Under the pieces are notes generated by a model. The model saw only the letters and a list, made by a program, of their open reading frames with translations. It was not told the origin of the DNA and did not search any database. From contig NZ_JADWDC010000006.1 of NCBI RefSeq assembly GCF_020640915.1, forward strand, positions 1 to 64,000: a DNA stretch of 64,000 bases, given 5' to 3'. Shown piece by piece: positions 1-8,513 of this stretch. Both the position numbers and the translations under genes were made by a program. Within the stretch, counting starts at the first letter, position 1. Each line of letters opens with the position of its first letter. The stretch comes from Waterburya agarophytonicola KI4 (lineage in GTDB: Bacteria; Cyanobacteriota; Cyanobacteriia; Cyanobacteriales; Xenococcaceae).

Positions 1-750
1 CTTACCTTGTTGTCCTACTGATTGTCCATTACCTTCAGGGATATTTACTGGTGCGTAATTATTGTTTGTATTATTGACGGTTGGTGGAATTTTTCCTTCT
101 GATACTGATACAGAATCGTCAAAGCTAGGAACTATAGCTTGTTTTCCGTTGTCTTGAACGATAAAGATCGGCTTGATAGATTGTCCTTTATTCAGGTCTA
201 CCTGATCGTTTTGACCGTTGATAGTGTAGCTACCGTCGCCATTATTGATTAAATCTACGCCATAAGATTCGCTGATTTCGTAGGGCAGTTCAAAATCTAA
301 CGTCCATGCTTGGGCTTTTGATTGGGCGGTAATATCTAGTTCTATTTTGTATCCACCATCCCAATCTTCCGCAATCAAACTACTAGTATCTAACTTATAA
401 TTCATAGAATCAGAATTTGTCGAATCGGCAAAAACAAATGTAGGTTTGATCGGATTTTGATTACGACTATTACCTTCATCAACAATTAAAACAATCTCGG
501 TCTTATCTCCTGAATCTAGAGATTTATTCCAATTTGCTCCTGAAAGATAAGTTTTGCCTCCTTCTTCAATTAATTCAGCACCATAAATCTCTTTGATTTC
601 ATAATCATTGGGTAGAGAAAATTCCATTTTCCAGTTTTCGGCTGTCGATTTAGCTTCTAGGTCGATAGCTACTCTATGACGGTTACCCCAATCATCAGTA
701 ATTGTCGATTTAAGATTAAAAGTTTTTTGATTAACTAGCATTTTATTCAT
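1..750 (-). CDS. Protein with two tandem CBM2-like domains (C-terminus outside window)
   Basis: The frame is open from an ATG at 750 to the window edge (250 residues), so the gene continues to the left. Residues about 10-92 and 118-200 are two copies of one beta-rich unit, with a W-G/D-x-x-[HY]-[RK] opening, an N/A-W-x-[ML]-[ED]-F strand, and a [IS]-Y-G-[AV] turn before the last strands. This layout resembles the bacterial cellulose-binding CBM2 family. The second domain is followed by a linker rich in Asn, Pro and Gly. There is no Sec signal peptide at the visible N-terminus. In cyanobacteria such proteins often carry C-terminal RTX/calcium-binding or catalytic parts and leave by type I secretion; that is inference, because the C-terminus is not visible. 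A second ATG lies at codon 4. Family assignment is moderate. Confidence 0.6.
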   Translation of the reverse strand, partial: MNKMLVNQKTFNLKSTITDDWGNRHRVAIDLEAKSTAENWKMEFSLPNDYEIKEIYGAELIEEGGKTYLSGANWNKSLDSGDKTEIVLIVDEGNSRNQNPIKPTFVFADSTNSDSMNYKLDTSSLIAEDWDGGYKIELDITAQSKAQAWTLDFELPYEISESYGVDLINNGDGSYTINGQNDQVDLNKGQSIKPIFIVQDNGKQAIVPSFDDSVSVSEGKIPPTVNNTNNNYAPVNIPEGNGQSVGQQGK

Positions 751-1031
751 GGAAAATTTTGTCTTTATAAGAAATTCAATATTCAATCTGATTTTTCAAC
801 TAAGCTTTACTTGTACTTATTTCTTTATCAGTTCTTTGTTTACCAACAAATTAACTTTATCTTTTCTTGATAATAGGTAGTAGTGATATGAAACGTTGCA
901 TATTTAGGATCTCGATCGCAAACTAGTAACTAGGTAATGTTGGGAGTAAGTTATAAGAAATTACTAATTTGTGTCGTGTTGCCCAATTAGCCTAGAATTA
1001 GGGACAATCATATTACAGAAATTTATTTAAA

Positions 1032-2519
1032 GTGGCGATCGCAAATAAGTCTAGTTATCGATATTTTGGTTTATTCTTAGGCGGCATTTTTTTAATAATC
1101 GCGATCAAACCAGCCATGGCTCAAGTAGCTGTTATTACTGAGTCCGAACAATTAAAAACCTTGTGGCTAGTGGTGGCGGGAAGTTTGATCTTCTTTATGA
1201 ATGCGGGTTTTGCCATGCTGGAGACTGGTTTGTGTCAAGTCCGCAATTCTACCAACGTCTTAGCCAAAAATCTGATTGTCTTCTGTGTTTCTATCTTGGC
1301 TTTTTGGATTTTGGGTTTTGGTTTGATGTTCGGTAATGGTAATGGTTGGCTGGGAAATACGGGGTTATTCTTTCAGGCTTTCGATCCACCATTGCAAAAT
1401 GGATTTGGCGGTGGTTTTGATAGTTTGCAGATACTTTATCCCAATCAACCTTGGATGGTGGTATTTTTCTTTCAGTTGGTTTTTGCAGGTACTACCGCCA
1501 CGATTGTTTCTGGTGCAATGGCGGAGAGGGTAAAATTTTGGGCTTTTTTTAGCTTTAGTTTTTGTTTGGTTGCGATCGCTTATCCCATAACTGGTCGTTG
1601 GGTATGGCATCCTAATGGTTGGCTGACGACTAATTTTAATTTTTTAGATTTTGCTGGTTCGACAGTAGTACATTCTGTTGGGGGAATGGCTGGATTGGTA
1701 GGTACGATTTTGATCGGTCCTCGCAGGGGCTGGCAGGGCTATAATCCCGATGCAACAAAGGGTCATAGGTTTAACGATTCTCCTCAAAATTTTGGCTATA
1801 ACAATCTTTCTTTTGCTACTTTAGGTTGTCTGATTCTATGGTTGGGTTGGTTGGGGTTTAATGGAGGATCGGCTCGATCGATCGCTCATATTCCCCATAT
1901 CATTGCTACTACGATGTTGGCTGGGGCATCTGGGGGAGTGTTTGTTTTATTGCTGCGGGGATTGCGGAGTCACAAACCTGCTTTGTCTCTAGTAATTAAC
2001 GGAATTTTGGGAGGATTGGTTAGTATTACTGCCTCTTCTGTCTATGTAAGTTTGGCAGCTGCAATTATTATTGGTGCGGTTAGTAGTATTTGGATTATTC
2101 TGTTGGAGAAATTATTAGAGCAGTTAAAAATTGACGATCCTGTAGGAGCGATTCCCGTTCATTTGGGATGCGGTATTTGGGGAACACTTGCTGCGGGTTT
2201 GTTTGCTAATCAACTCCCCCCTTATATTAATTATCCTGTGATTAGGATAGAACAGATATTTGCTCAAGCGATCGGAATTATAGCTATTAATCTGGCTACG
2301 ATAATTTTTAGTTTAATTTTTTGGTTATTAATTGGGTTGATAATTTACCTACTGGAATCTATCAACAATACTTTTAAATCTTCTACAAATAGGTCTTATT
2401 CTCTAGGGGATAGAGAGTTAAATCAAAATCATTTTTATCGATATCTCCACTTTGCTCGCAAAGCCCTGAGAGTATCTAAAGAAGAAGAAAGAGAAGGAAG
2501 TGATGGCACTTTTTCATGA
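1032..2519 (+). CDS. amt: Ammonium transporter (Amt/MEP/Rh family)
   Basis: This 495-residue protein carries ammonium across the plasma membrane. A signal peptide spans residues 1-30, with a likely cut after Ala-Met-Ala-30, as in other Amt proteins. The family segment MNAGFAMLETG lies at 56-66, and DFAGSTVVHSVGG at 206-218 matches the ammonium transporter signature. The two pore histidines are visible as His214 (VVHSVGG) and His377 (PVHLGCG). About eleven membrane segments are expected. Translation starts at a GTG whose next codons form a HIP1 site (GTGGCGATCGCA); the ribosome site is weak. The C-terminal tail, from about residue 445, is long and charged. I looked for an NtcA box (GTA-N8-TAC) in the 280 bp upstream and saw no exact match. 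No glnB-type gene is adjacent. Confidence 0.96.
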   Translation: MAIANKSSYRYFGLFLGGIFLIIAIKPAMAQVAVITESEQLKTLWLVVAGSLIFFMNAGFAMLETGLCQVRNSTNVLAKNLIVFCVSILAFWILGFGLMFGNGNGWLGNTGLFFQAFDPPLQNGFGGGFDSLQILYPNQPWMVVFFFQLVFAGTTATIVSGAMAERVKFWAFFSFSFCLVAIAYPITGRWVWHPNGWLTTNFNFLDFAGSTVVHSVGGMAGLVGTILIGPRRGWQGYNPDATKGHRFNDSPQNFGYNNLSFATLGCLILWLGWLGFNGGSARSIAHIPHIIATTMLAGASGGVFVLLLRGLRSHKPALSLVINGILGGLVSITASSVYVSLAAAIIIGAVSSIWIILLEKLLEQLKIDDPVGAIPVHLGCGIWGTLAAGLFANQLPPYINYPVIRIEQIFAQAIGIIAINLATIIFSLIFWLLIGLIIYLLESINNTFKSSTNRSYSLGDRELNQNHFYRYLHFARKALRVSKEEEREGSDGTFS

Positions 2520-2677
2520 AGTGATATCTACTCTCAACTAACAATTAATTGGGAATGGGCATAATAACTCTAGTTCAAAGTGACAAGTTTTTGACGATGC
2601 CCTAAAAAATTATATCAAGCAGATGTTTAAAGCGATCGCATCATTGATCTAAAAGGAAAGCTACATGTTAAGAAACA

Positions 2678-4786
2678 CTATATATTAGCAAATTGTTGAT
2701 ATAAATCTTCAATTTTGTTGGTTTCTTTTGCCACATTTTCTTCTAGCTTTTGCAATCTTGCTATTTCTGCTCCTTGGTTAATTTCGACCCTTTGTTTTTG
2801 TTCGACTAAGTTATCTAATTCTGCTTTGCGCGAGGTAATATCTTCGTTCATGCGATCGCTGATTTCTCGTTCGTAAGCTGTAAAGCATTCTGTAATTGCT
2901 TCTGCTACTTTGGGTGATTGTTCTTGAGCTACTTTGGGCAAGTATTTAACTAGCTCTTTACGGGCTGCTTTTACCAACTCTTTGCGAGCCTGATCGGCTT
3001 GAAATACCCCTATGCCCAAACCTAATAAAGCAAAGCCAATCGGCCCTAATACGACTCCTGTAATGGCAGTAATGATAGTACCGACACCGTATACGGTAAT
3101 AAAATTGAGCATGATATTTTTCCAATCAAATCCTGCTCCAGCCATTGCTACACCAGCTAAATTCCCCCTGGCTAAAGAGAAGATACCTGCTGCCCATTTT
3201 GCCCAACTAGGAGAATTATCTTCTGGGTTGACTTTTCCCACACGGGGTATTTTTTGCCCTGTAAGTTTTTCGGTAATTTTGTTGGTAACTTCGGTGTAAT
3301 TTACGCCATAGCTAGTCGCGATCGAAGATAGTTGAGCGAATGCTGATTCCATATCTTTTTCTGCACCGCGACTCCATTCGGCTAGCTTGTCATTAACATA
3401 GCGTTCAAAGGCATTAGTTAGTTCTCTTTCAAATGTTTCTCTTTTACCTGAAGATAGGAAGTCTAAAAAGTTTAAACTGGGTTGGTAGCGAATAAAGTCT
3501 GTCTCAAAAGTATTACCTAAATCAATTATAAAATTAGCAAAAGATTGGGCGATCGCTGTAGATTTTTCATCGCCTATTTTTCTGATTTCTTGTTTGAAGT
3601 CTTCACAAATTTCATTTAATAATTGAAACTCTGGGGCAACAGAAGCAATCTTTTCTTTTAATTCATTTATATCTGATTCTAATAAGGGAATTCTTCGATT
3701 GACTGCTTCTTTAACGTGGGTATAAGTTTGTTTAGTTAATATTCTAGTTTGGCGTAATTCCGCGATCGCTCTTTCTTGGGTTAAAAATTTATTTAGCGAA
3801 CCTAAAAAATTAGGAAAACCCGTACCCGATAAATCTGCATTGGTATCTTTAATTCTTTTTCGTAATGCCATCAAAGAGCAAAGGGTAAATACTCTTTCTT
3901 CGTATAGATCTTCTTCATCTCGATAACAATATTCTGCTAAATTTGCTTTAAATACTCGTTTCAGCTTAAATTCGGCTTCTTCTAATTCTTCTGGATCGTC
4001 AGGATCGATTAAACTTTCTTTAACTTGATCCCAAGCATTGATCAAGAAAAAGACTGTTAAACCTCGATCTTTAAGATAGTTTTCTAAATATCTACGTTCT
4101 CCTAAAGTACAAGGTTGAGTTGCTCTTAAAACAAATAAAATTGCATGACAGTTATTAATATATCCCAAAGATAATTCATTGCGGGCTTCTGTATCATTCA
4201 ACCCAGGGCTATCGACAATTTCTACTCCTTTTTCTAACAAAGCTAAAGGATATTCAACGATCGCATGACTTACCGTCGGAAAAGCTAATTTCTTTTCTTG
4301 TTCTAAACGTTTGGCTTCGGCGGGATCGATAGTATAGCGATGTTTAAATATTTTAAAGTCTACTTCTTCTGGTTCGGTTTTATCATTAAAATAAACTGTA
4401 ACCTTCTTATGTTCTCCATAACGCAATACCGTTAAAATCGCAGTACAAGGATTAACATCACTGGGTAATATATTCTCTCCAATTAGAGCATTAAGAAACG
4501 TACTTTTGCCCCGCTTCATATCACCTAATACTAACAAGCGAAACACACCTTCTCGTAAGTTAGTACCTGCTTTTTTCAGATCGTCGATATCTCTTTCTAA
4601 CTCTAATTTTCCTGATTTGGTTTGATTTATTTTTTCGGCATCTTCAATAGAGTGGGCAATTACTGCCATTGAATTAGCGATATCAATTCTAGCGCGGGCA
4701 ACTTTACTAAGATCATTCAGGAAGCTTTGAGTTTCGATTTTCATTTTGAAATTGTTGTTGAGAGAGATATTTGTTATTTCTTTCAT
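2678..4786 (-). CDS. Bacterial dynamin-like GTPase (BDLP)
   Basis: A 702-residue large GTPase, close to the length of the characterised Nostoc dynamin-like protein. GTPase motifs are in order: P-loop GDMKRGKST at 88-96, switch Thr115, DSPG at 192-195 and NAWD at 250-253. Helical, coiled-coil-prone sequence flanks the GTPase domain. A hydrophobic segment rich in Gly, Ile and Val at about 565-605 resembles the membrane-inserting paddle of BDLP. It probably binds and remodels membranes; the precise cellular role is unknown. It reads alone, with no second dynamin-like gene beside it. The ATG at 4786 is used; another Met at codon 15 is possible. A minus-strand terminator and a pheT fragment lie just upstream of the start. 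Confidence 0.9.
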   Translation of the reverse strand: MKEITNISLNNNFKMKIETQSFLNDLSKVARARIDIANSMAVIAHSIEDAEKINQTKSGKLELERDIDDLKKAGTNLREGVFRLLVLGDMKRGKSTFLNALIGENILPSDVNPCTAILTVLRYGEHKKVTVYFNDKTEPEEVDFKIFKHRYTIDPAEAKRLEQEKKLAFPTVSHAIVEYPLALLEKGVEIVDSPGLNDTEARNELSLGYINNCHAILFVLRATQPCTLGERRYLENYLKDRGLTVFFLINAWDQVKESLIDPDDPEELEEAEFKLKRVFKANLAEYCYRDEEDLYEERVFTLCSLMALRKRIKDTNADLSGTGFPNFLGSLNKFLTQERAIAELRQTRILTKQTYTHVKEAVNRRIPLLESDINELKEKIASVAPEFQLLNEICEDFKQEIRKIGDEKSTAIAQSFANFIIDLGNTFETDFIRYQPSLNFLDFLSSGKRETFERELTNAFERYVNDKLAEWSRGAEKDMESAFAQLSSIATSYGVNYTEVTNKITEKLTGQKIPRVGKVNPEDNSPSWAKWAAGIFSLARGNLAGVAMAGAGFDWKNIMLNFITVYGVGTIITAITGVVLGPIGFALLGLGIGVFQADQARKELVKAARKELVKYLPKVAQEQSPKVAEAITECFTAYEREISDRMNEDITSRKAELDNLVEQKQRVEINQGAEIARLQKLEENVAKETNKIEDLYQQFANI

Positions 4787-4823
4787 ATCACAATAAATCT
4801 AATATAGTCATTTATTTCAACAC

Positions 4824-4853
4824 AAAAAAAGCCTAACCGAAGTTCAGTTAAGC
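4824..4853 (-). terminator. Intrinsic terminator upstream of the dynamin-like gene
   Basis: Read on the minus strand, 4853-4831 folds as GCTTAACT / GGTTAGGC arms (with G-T wobbles) around a short loop and is followed by seven T residues (4830-4824). The pairing is perfect only on the minus strand. It points toward the dynamin-like gene start at 4786, so it either stops transcripts arriving from the pheT side or is the original pheT terminator left behind with the pheT fragment next to it. Confidence 0.65.
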
Positions 4854-4862
4854 GTTGTATTA

Positions 4863-4954
4863 TAGTCACATCAAACTTCTTGATGTAAGGGATCGAGATC
4901 CTTATTGGTTAAAGTGCGATCGCCTACTTGATAAAATAAAGACGATCTCTGATC
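4863..4954 (-). pseudogene. Degraded copy of the 3' end of pheT
   Basis: The minus strand reads YQVGDRTLTNKDLDPLHQEV before a stop at 4871-4873, against [20 protein letters not shown] near the C-terminus of PheT. At DNA level 4863-4935 aligns with 5671-5766 inside pheT. By hand count there are 12 mismatches in 73 aligned bases and one 23-bp deletion. In pheT the missing 23 bp lie between two near-identical 10-mers (AACTTCTTGA and AACTTTTTGA), as expected for slippage. The deletion shifts the frame. The homology fades upstream of about 4954. It is too short to encode anything on its own and is a displaced or duplicated gene end. Confidence 0.85.
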
Positions 4955-5019
4955 TCTAATATGTAAGATTAGCTAGTTTTTATTTAGGAATATAAAGATT
5001 AGGAAAAAGTCTAAACAAT

Positions 5020-5535
5020 ATGCTTTATGGAATGGAATTATCTTTTGCAAAAGAAGAAATTATTCGTAAATATTTTCCAACTCTCAAAAGATATGGAGTC
5101 TATTTTGACCAGGAAATTTGCGATTTAATTGAGAACTGTAGTAATAATTTAGAAAGTAGAATTCAAGCTTTTATTGGATGGTTTCTTAGTCTAGAATATC
5201 GTGCTTCGATGGAAAATAAAAAACTAATTCTTCCAGATGCCAACGAAACTTTTATACAAGCTCTAGAAAAAGGATGGTATCCTACTGCTTTTCAAAAAGA
5301 AAGGTTAATGGAAGCTGGGTTGTTTCCTTTTGATATTGCGATGAGAGATAAATTAGCAGAGATTAATTTCTTTAGAACGATCTCCGTCGATATTCCCAGA
5401 AACTCAAACAGAATTAAGTTCTTTTATCGTGGTGAAATTATTTGGGAAGAACAGATATCAGATCTTCTAAAAGTTTCCAACCGAGGATTAATTGAAATGT
5501 ACAAGTTTAAGGTTTATCGATTTAACGATAATTAA
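5020..5535 (+). CDS. Hypothetical protein, orphan between the two pheT ends
   Basis: I do not recognise this 171-residue protein. It is soluble by appearance, with no signal peptide or membrane segment, and is rich in Lys, Glu, Ile, Phe and Tyr. The first two thirds look alpha-helical and the last third (from about 125) beta-rich. The coding sequence is strongly AT-rich and contains no HIP1 octamer, unlike most neighbours. It stands alone on the plus strand, facing pheT, and is bracketed by the intact pheT end and the pheT fragment at 4863-4954, which makes acquired cargo a reasonable reading. The ATG at 5020 is chosen; a second ATG at codon 5 is equally possible. Confidence 0.65.
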   Translation: MLYGMELSFAKEEIIRKYFPTLKRYGVYFDQEICDLIENCSNNLESRIQAFIGWFLSLEYRASMENKKLILPDANETFIQALEKGWYPTAFQKERLMEAGLFPFDIAMRDKLAEINFFRTISVDIPRNSNRIKFFYRGEIIWEEQISDLLKVSNRGLIEMYKFKVYRFNDN

Positions 5536-5586
5536 AAACATTATTTATTTATTTCAAAAATTTTACATGTAACTTGTTATTACTCT

Positions 5587-5624
5587 AAAAATTTTATACA
5601 AGAGAGGAATAAACCCCTCTTGTA
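5587..5624 (-). terminator. Intrinsic terminator of pheT
   Basis: On the minus strand an 11-bp stem (TACAAGAGGGG at 5624-5614 with CCTCTCTTGTA at 5607-5597, one mismatch) with a 6-base loop is followed by the A/T run TAAAATTTTT. It lies 36 bp past the pheT stop codon. It could also act weakly on transcripts of the plus-strand gene ending at 5535. Confidence 0.7.
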
Positions 5625-5659
5625 AAGGCTAATAGTCAATAGCTAGAAGCTTTAAAAAA

Positions 5660-8095
5660 TTAACTTCTTAAAGTCACATAAAACTTCTTGACTAAAGTAT
5701 CGCGAACTTTTTGATGAACGGGATCGACATCTTTGTCAGTTAAAGTGCGATCGCTTGCCTGATAAACTAAATTGAAAGCTAAACTCCGTTGCCCTTCAGG
5801 AACGTTTTTGCCTTTGTATTCATCAAACACTTCGACTTTTTGGAGTAACTTACCACCTGTTTTATTCATTACCTTTTCAATAGCAGTAACTGATATATCT
5901 AAAGGTGCAAAGAAAGCCAAGTCTCTAGCCGAACCTGGATAGGTAGAATAGGTTTTAAACTTAGGAGTGGTGATGGAATCTCGATTTAAGACAGTGAGTA
6001 ACAAGCTGAAATCTAATTCAAAAAGATATACTTCGTTAGGTAAATCTCTCTCTTGGGCTAATTGGGGATGAATTTGCCCGAATAAACCCAAATTTCTGCC
6101 TTGCAGCCACAGTGCAGCAGTACGCCCTGGGTGAAGTCTATCTTGAATGTTTTCTGGGCGATATTCGACGCTGATACCTAGATTGCTAAAAATATTTTCT
6201 AATACTCCTTTAGCATCGTACCAACTCATGGGCGTACCCTTGCCACCATTAACCCACAAGCCTTCGGAGGTAATATTTCCCCCCATAATTCCTGCAAGGG
6301 AATCTTTTTCTTTTAATTCTTCCCCTTCCTGCCAAAATACCCGTTCGATTTCAAACGCATTTAACGCGCCGTTACCCTGTGCCAAATTATAAGCAAAGGA
6401 ATCTAACAAACCAGAAAACAGTTCGCCTCGCAATGCCGAATATTCGGCAAACAAAGGATTATCGAGAGTTACCTCAATACCTGTAGGTTTTACTAGAGAA
6501 TACTGCACTACTTCTGTTAAACCCACCCCTCTTAATACAGCACGGAGTTTATTCTTGATCGCATATTCCGGAGACAATTGCCCAGATTCGGTTTTAGCAG
6601 GGAGAGTATCGCAAAAGCGATCGTAACCATAAAGACGAGCAACTTCTTCTATGAGGTCAATTTCTCGCTCTAAGTCGCGATAGCGGTAAGGAGGGACTTT
6701 AACCAACCAAGTGTTATCCTTTCCTGCTACTAGCTCTAAATTACAACCTAAAGCACCTAAAATTGATTCCACATCTCCCGCTTCAATGTAACCGATACCG
6801 TTTGCTTTATTTACCGCACCCAAAAGATGATTAATTCTACTCAAACGCAACTCGATCGCGGGTAAACTAGAGAAATCTATACGACTATCGGCAATAGATT
6901 GAGCTTTGGGAGTACCACCAGCAAGTTTTTGTAATAATGCGATCGCTCTTTTGCCAGCAGATTCTAATTCTACTTGGTTTACTCCCCGTTCGTAACGAGT
7001 AGAAGCTTCGCTACGCATACCTTGAGCGCGGGATGAGCGACGTATTGCTACAGGATCGAACAAGGCTGCTTCTAAAACAATATTGTTAGTATTATCGTCA
7101 ACTTCCGTCTCTTCGCCTCCCATAACTCCCCCTAATGCCACGGGTTTATCGTTAGCGGTAATCAATAAGTTCTGGGTGGTTAATTCTCTTTCCTGTTCGT
7201 CGAGAGTCTTTAACTTCTCTCCCTCTTTAGCAAAGCGAACCCCTAAAGTTAAATTGTTATTTCCTGCAACCTCTTGAAGTTTCTCGCGATCAAAAGCGTG
7301 TAGTGGTTGTCCCCATTCGAGCAAAACATAATTAGTAATATCTACCACATTATTAATCGGGCGAGTACCTGCTGCTTCCAGTCGCCACTTTAACCAGTCG
7401 GGAGAAGGTTCAACTTTTACTCCCTCAATTACCGTACCGATATATGCCATACAAGCATCGGTTTCCTTAACGTCTACATTTAAAGAACTATCTGCCGCAA
7501 TATCCTGTGACTTAACTTCGGGTAATCTCACCTTTGCGCCAGTTAAAGCTGCAACTTCCCGCGCAATACCCACCATGCTTAAAGCATCGGCGCGGTTAGC
7601 AGTAGTAGCCAAATCTAGAATTACATCATCTAAACCCAAAAGAGGGCGCACGTCATCCCCAGGCTTGATATTATTTTCCTCGAAGATATGTATCCCGTCA
7701 GAATCTTTTTCCAAACCCAACTCCGTCAAAGAACAAATCATCCCCGCCGAAGGTTCGCCCCGCAGTTTGGTAGGCTTGAGTTTCAAATCTATTGCTGGTA
7801 AATATGTCCCCACCGTAGCTACAGGAACAAAAATATCCGCCCGCACGTTAGACGCACCACAAACTATATTTAAAGGTTCGTTTGCACCGATATCAACTTT
7901 ACACACACTTAGCTTATCAGCATTAGGATGTTGCGATCGCTCTACTACTTTTCCTACTACTACCCCATCTGCATTTTTCCGCAGATCGATTAATTCTTCT
8001 AGTTCAAATCCTGCAATAGTCAGCACTCTCCCCAATTCTTCGGGAGACATATGTATATCGACAAATTCTTTTAGCCAGTTTAGAGAGACGCGCAT
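5660..8095 (-). CDS. pheT: Phenylalanine--tRNA ligase beta subunit
   Basis: PheT pairs with PheS to charge tRNA-Phe in the cytoplasm. At 811 residues it is full length for bacterial PheT. The N-terminal motif [13 protein letters not shown], the tRNA-binding OB domain (about 40-150, including [17 protein letters not shown]), the B3/B4 domain (about 210-400), the B5 domain (about 415-490, entering the [20 protein letters not shown] stretch) and the C-terminal ferredoxin-fold anticodon-binding domain (about 715-811) are all present. The ATG at 8095 fits the family start. pheS is not adjacent, as is common in cyanobacteria. Its last roughly 100 bp recur in damaged form at 4863-4954. A hairpin terminator follows at 5587-5624. 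Confidence 0.97.
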   Translation of the reverse strand: MRVSLNWLKEFVDIHMSPEELGRVLTIAGFELEELIDLRKNADGVVVGKVVERSQHPNADKLSVCKVDIGANEPLNIVCGASNVRADIFVPVATVGTYLPAIDLKLKPTKLRGEPSAGMICSLTELGLEKDSDGIHIFEENNIKPGDDVRPLLGLDDVILDLATTANRADALSMVGIAREVAALTGAKVRLPEVKSQDIAADSSLNVDVKETDACMAYIGTVIEGVKVEPSPDWLKWRLEAAGTRPINNVVDITNYVLLEWGQPLHAFDREKLQEVAGNNNLTLGVRFAKEGEKLKTLDEQERELTTQNLLITANDKPVALGGVMGGEETEVDDNTNNIVLEAALFDPVAIRRSSRAQGMRSEASTRYERGVNQVELESAGKRAIALLQKLAGGTPKAQSIADSRIDFSSLPAIELRLSRINHLLGAVNKANGIGYIEAGDVESILGALGCNLELVAGKDNTWLVKVPPYRYRDLEREIDLIEEVARLYGYDRFCDTLPAKTESGQLSPEYAIKNKLRAVLRGVGLTEVVQYSLVKPTGIEVTLDNPLFAEYSALRGELFSGLLDSFAYNLAQGNGALNAFEIERVFWQEGEELKEKDSLAGIMGGNITSEGLWVNGGKGTPMSWYDAKGVLENIFSNLGISVEYRPENIQDRLHPGRTAALWLQGRNLGLFGQIHPQLAQERDLPNEVYLFELDFSLLLTVLNRDSITTPKFKTYSTYPGSARDLAFFAPLDISVTAIEKVMNKTGGKLLQKVEVFDEYKGKNVPEGQRSLAFNLVYQASDRTLTDKDVDPVHQKVRDTLVKKFYVTLRS

Positions 8096-8207
8096 TTCTG
8101 CCCTTAATTTATGATTTATTTATAATTCTGCAAAGAGTATTTTAGCGTTAAATCGTTGAGGGTTTAAAGGTAGTCAGGAGGTAGGGCGATCGCAATTCCT
8201 TACAGTT

Positions 8208-8471
8208 TTACTGAATTTTTTCGATAAACTTCTTCAAATCCTCTTGATCAATAAGATTATTTGCTAGACCATGCATAATTGCATAAGGTTGCATCATTGG
8301 GTTGATAAATCTAAATCTATAACTTCTTTCACTACCTTTTTTGCATAAAACACTACCTTTTTTATCTTCACAAAAATCTTTTAAATGGCGAGCAAATCCT
8401 GGTGTTTTATATGTTTTATTCATAATTAAAGACATCGGTTGAACCACATCAGGAGGAGCAAAAAACCCCAT
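8208..8471 (-). CDS. Short ORF, probable C-terminal fragment of a larger protein
   Basis: The 87-residue frame from the first ATG reads like the inside and end of a larger protein. The open frame continues upstream of the ATG for 14 more codons (including LACALAKKDN) to a TAA, and that TAA is the stop codon of the phosphate permease gene. A run of nine A residues lies at this junction. The end contains the pattern YRFRFINPMMQPYAIMHGL. I cannot name the family with confidence; the style recalls the winged-helix tail of some AAA-type ATPases. No ribosome site is convincing. Best read as the 3' remnant of a gene that was cut off by a rearrangement behind the permease gene, although a small functional protein cannot be excluded. 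Confidence 0.45.
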   Translation of the reverse strand: MGFFAPPDVVQPMSLIMNKTYKTPGFARHLKDFCEDKKGSVLCKKGSERSYRFRFINPMMQPYAIMHGLANNLIDQEDLKKFIEKIQ

Positions 8472-8513
8472 ATTATCTTTTTTAGCTAATGCACAAGCTA
8501 AAGATCTTTTTTT

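Noticed and set aside
751-1031. NtcA binding site expected before the ammonium transporter
   Set aside because: No GTA-N8-TAC match; the nearest pattern has the wrong spacing.
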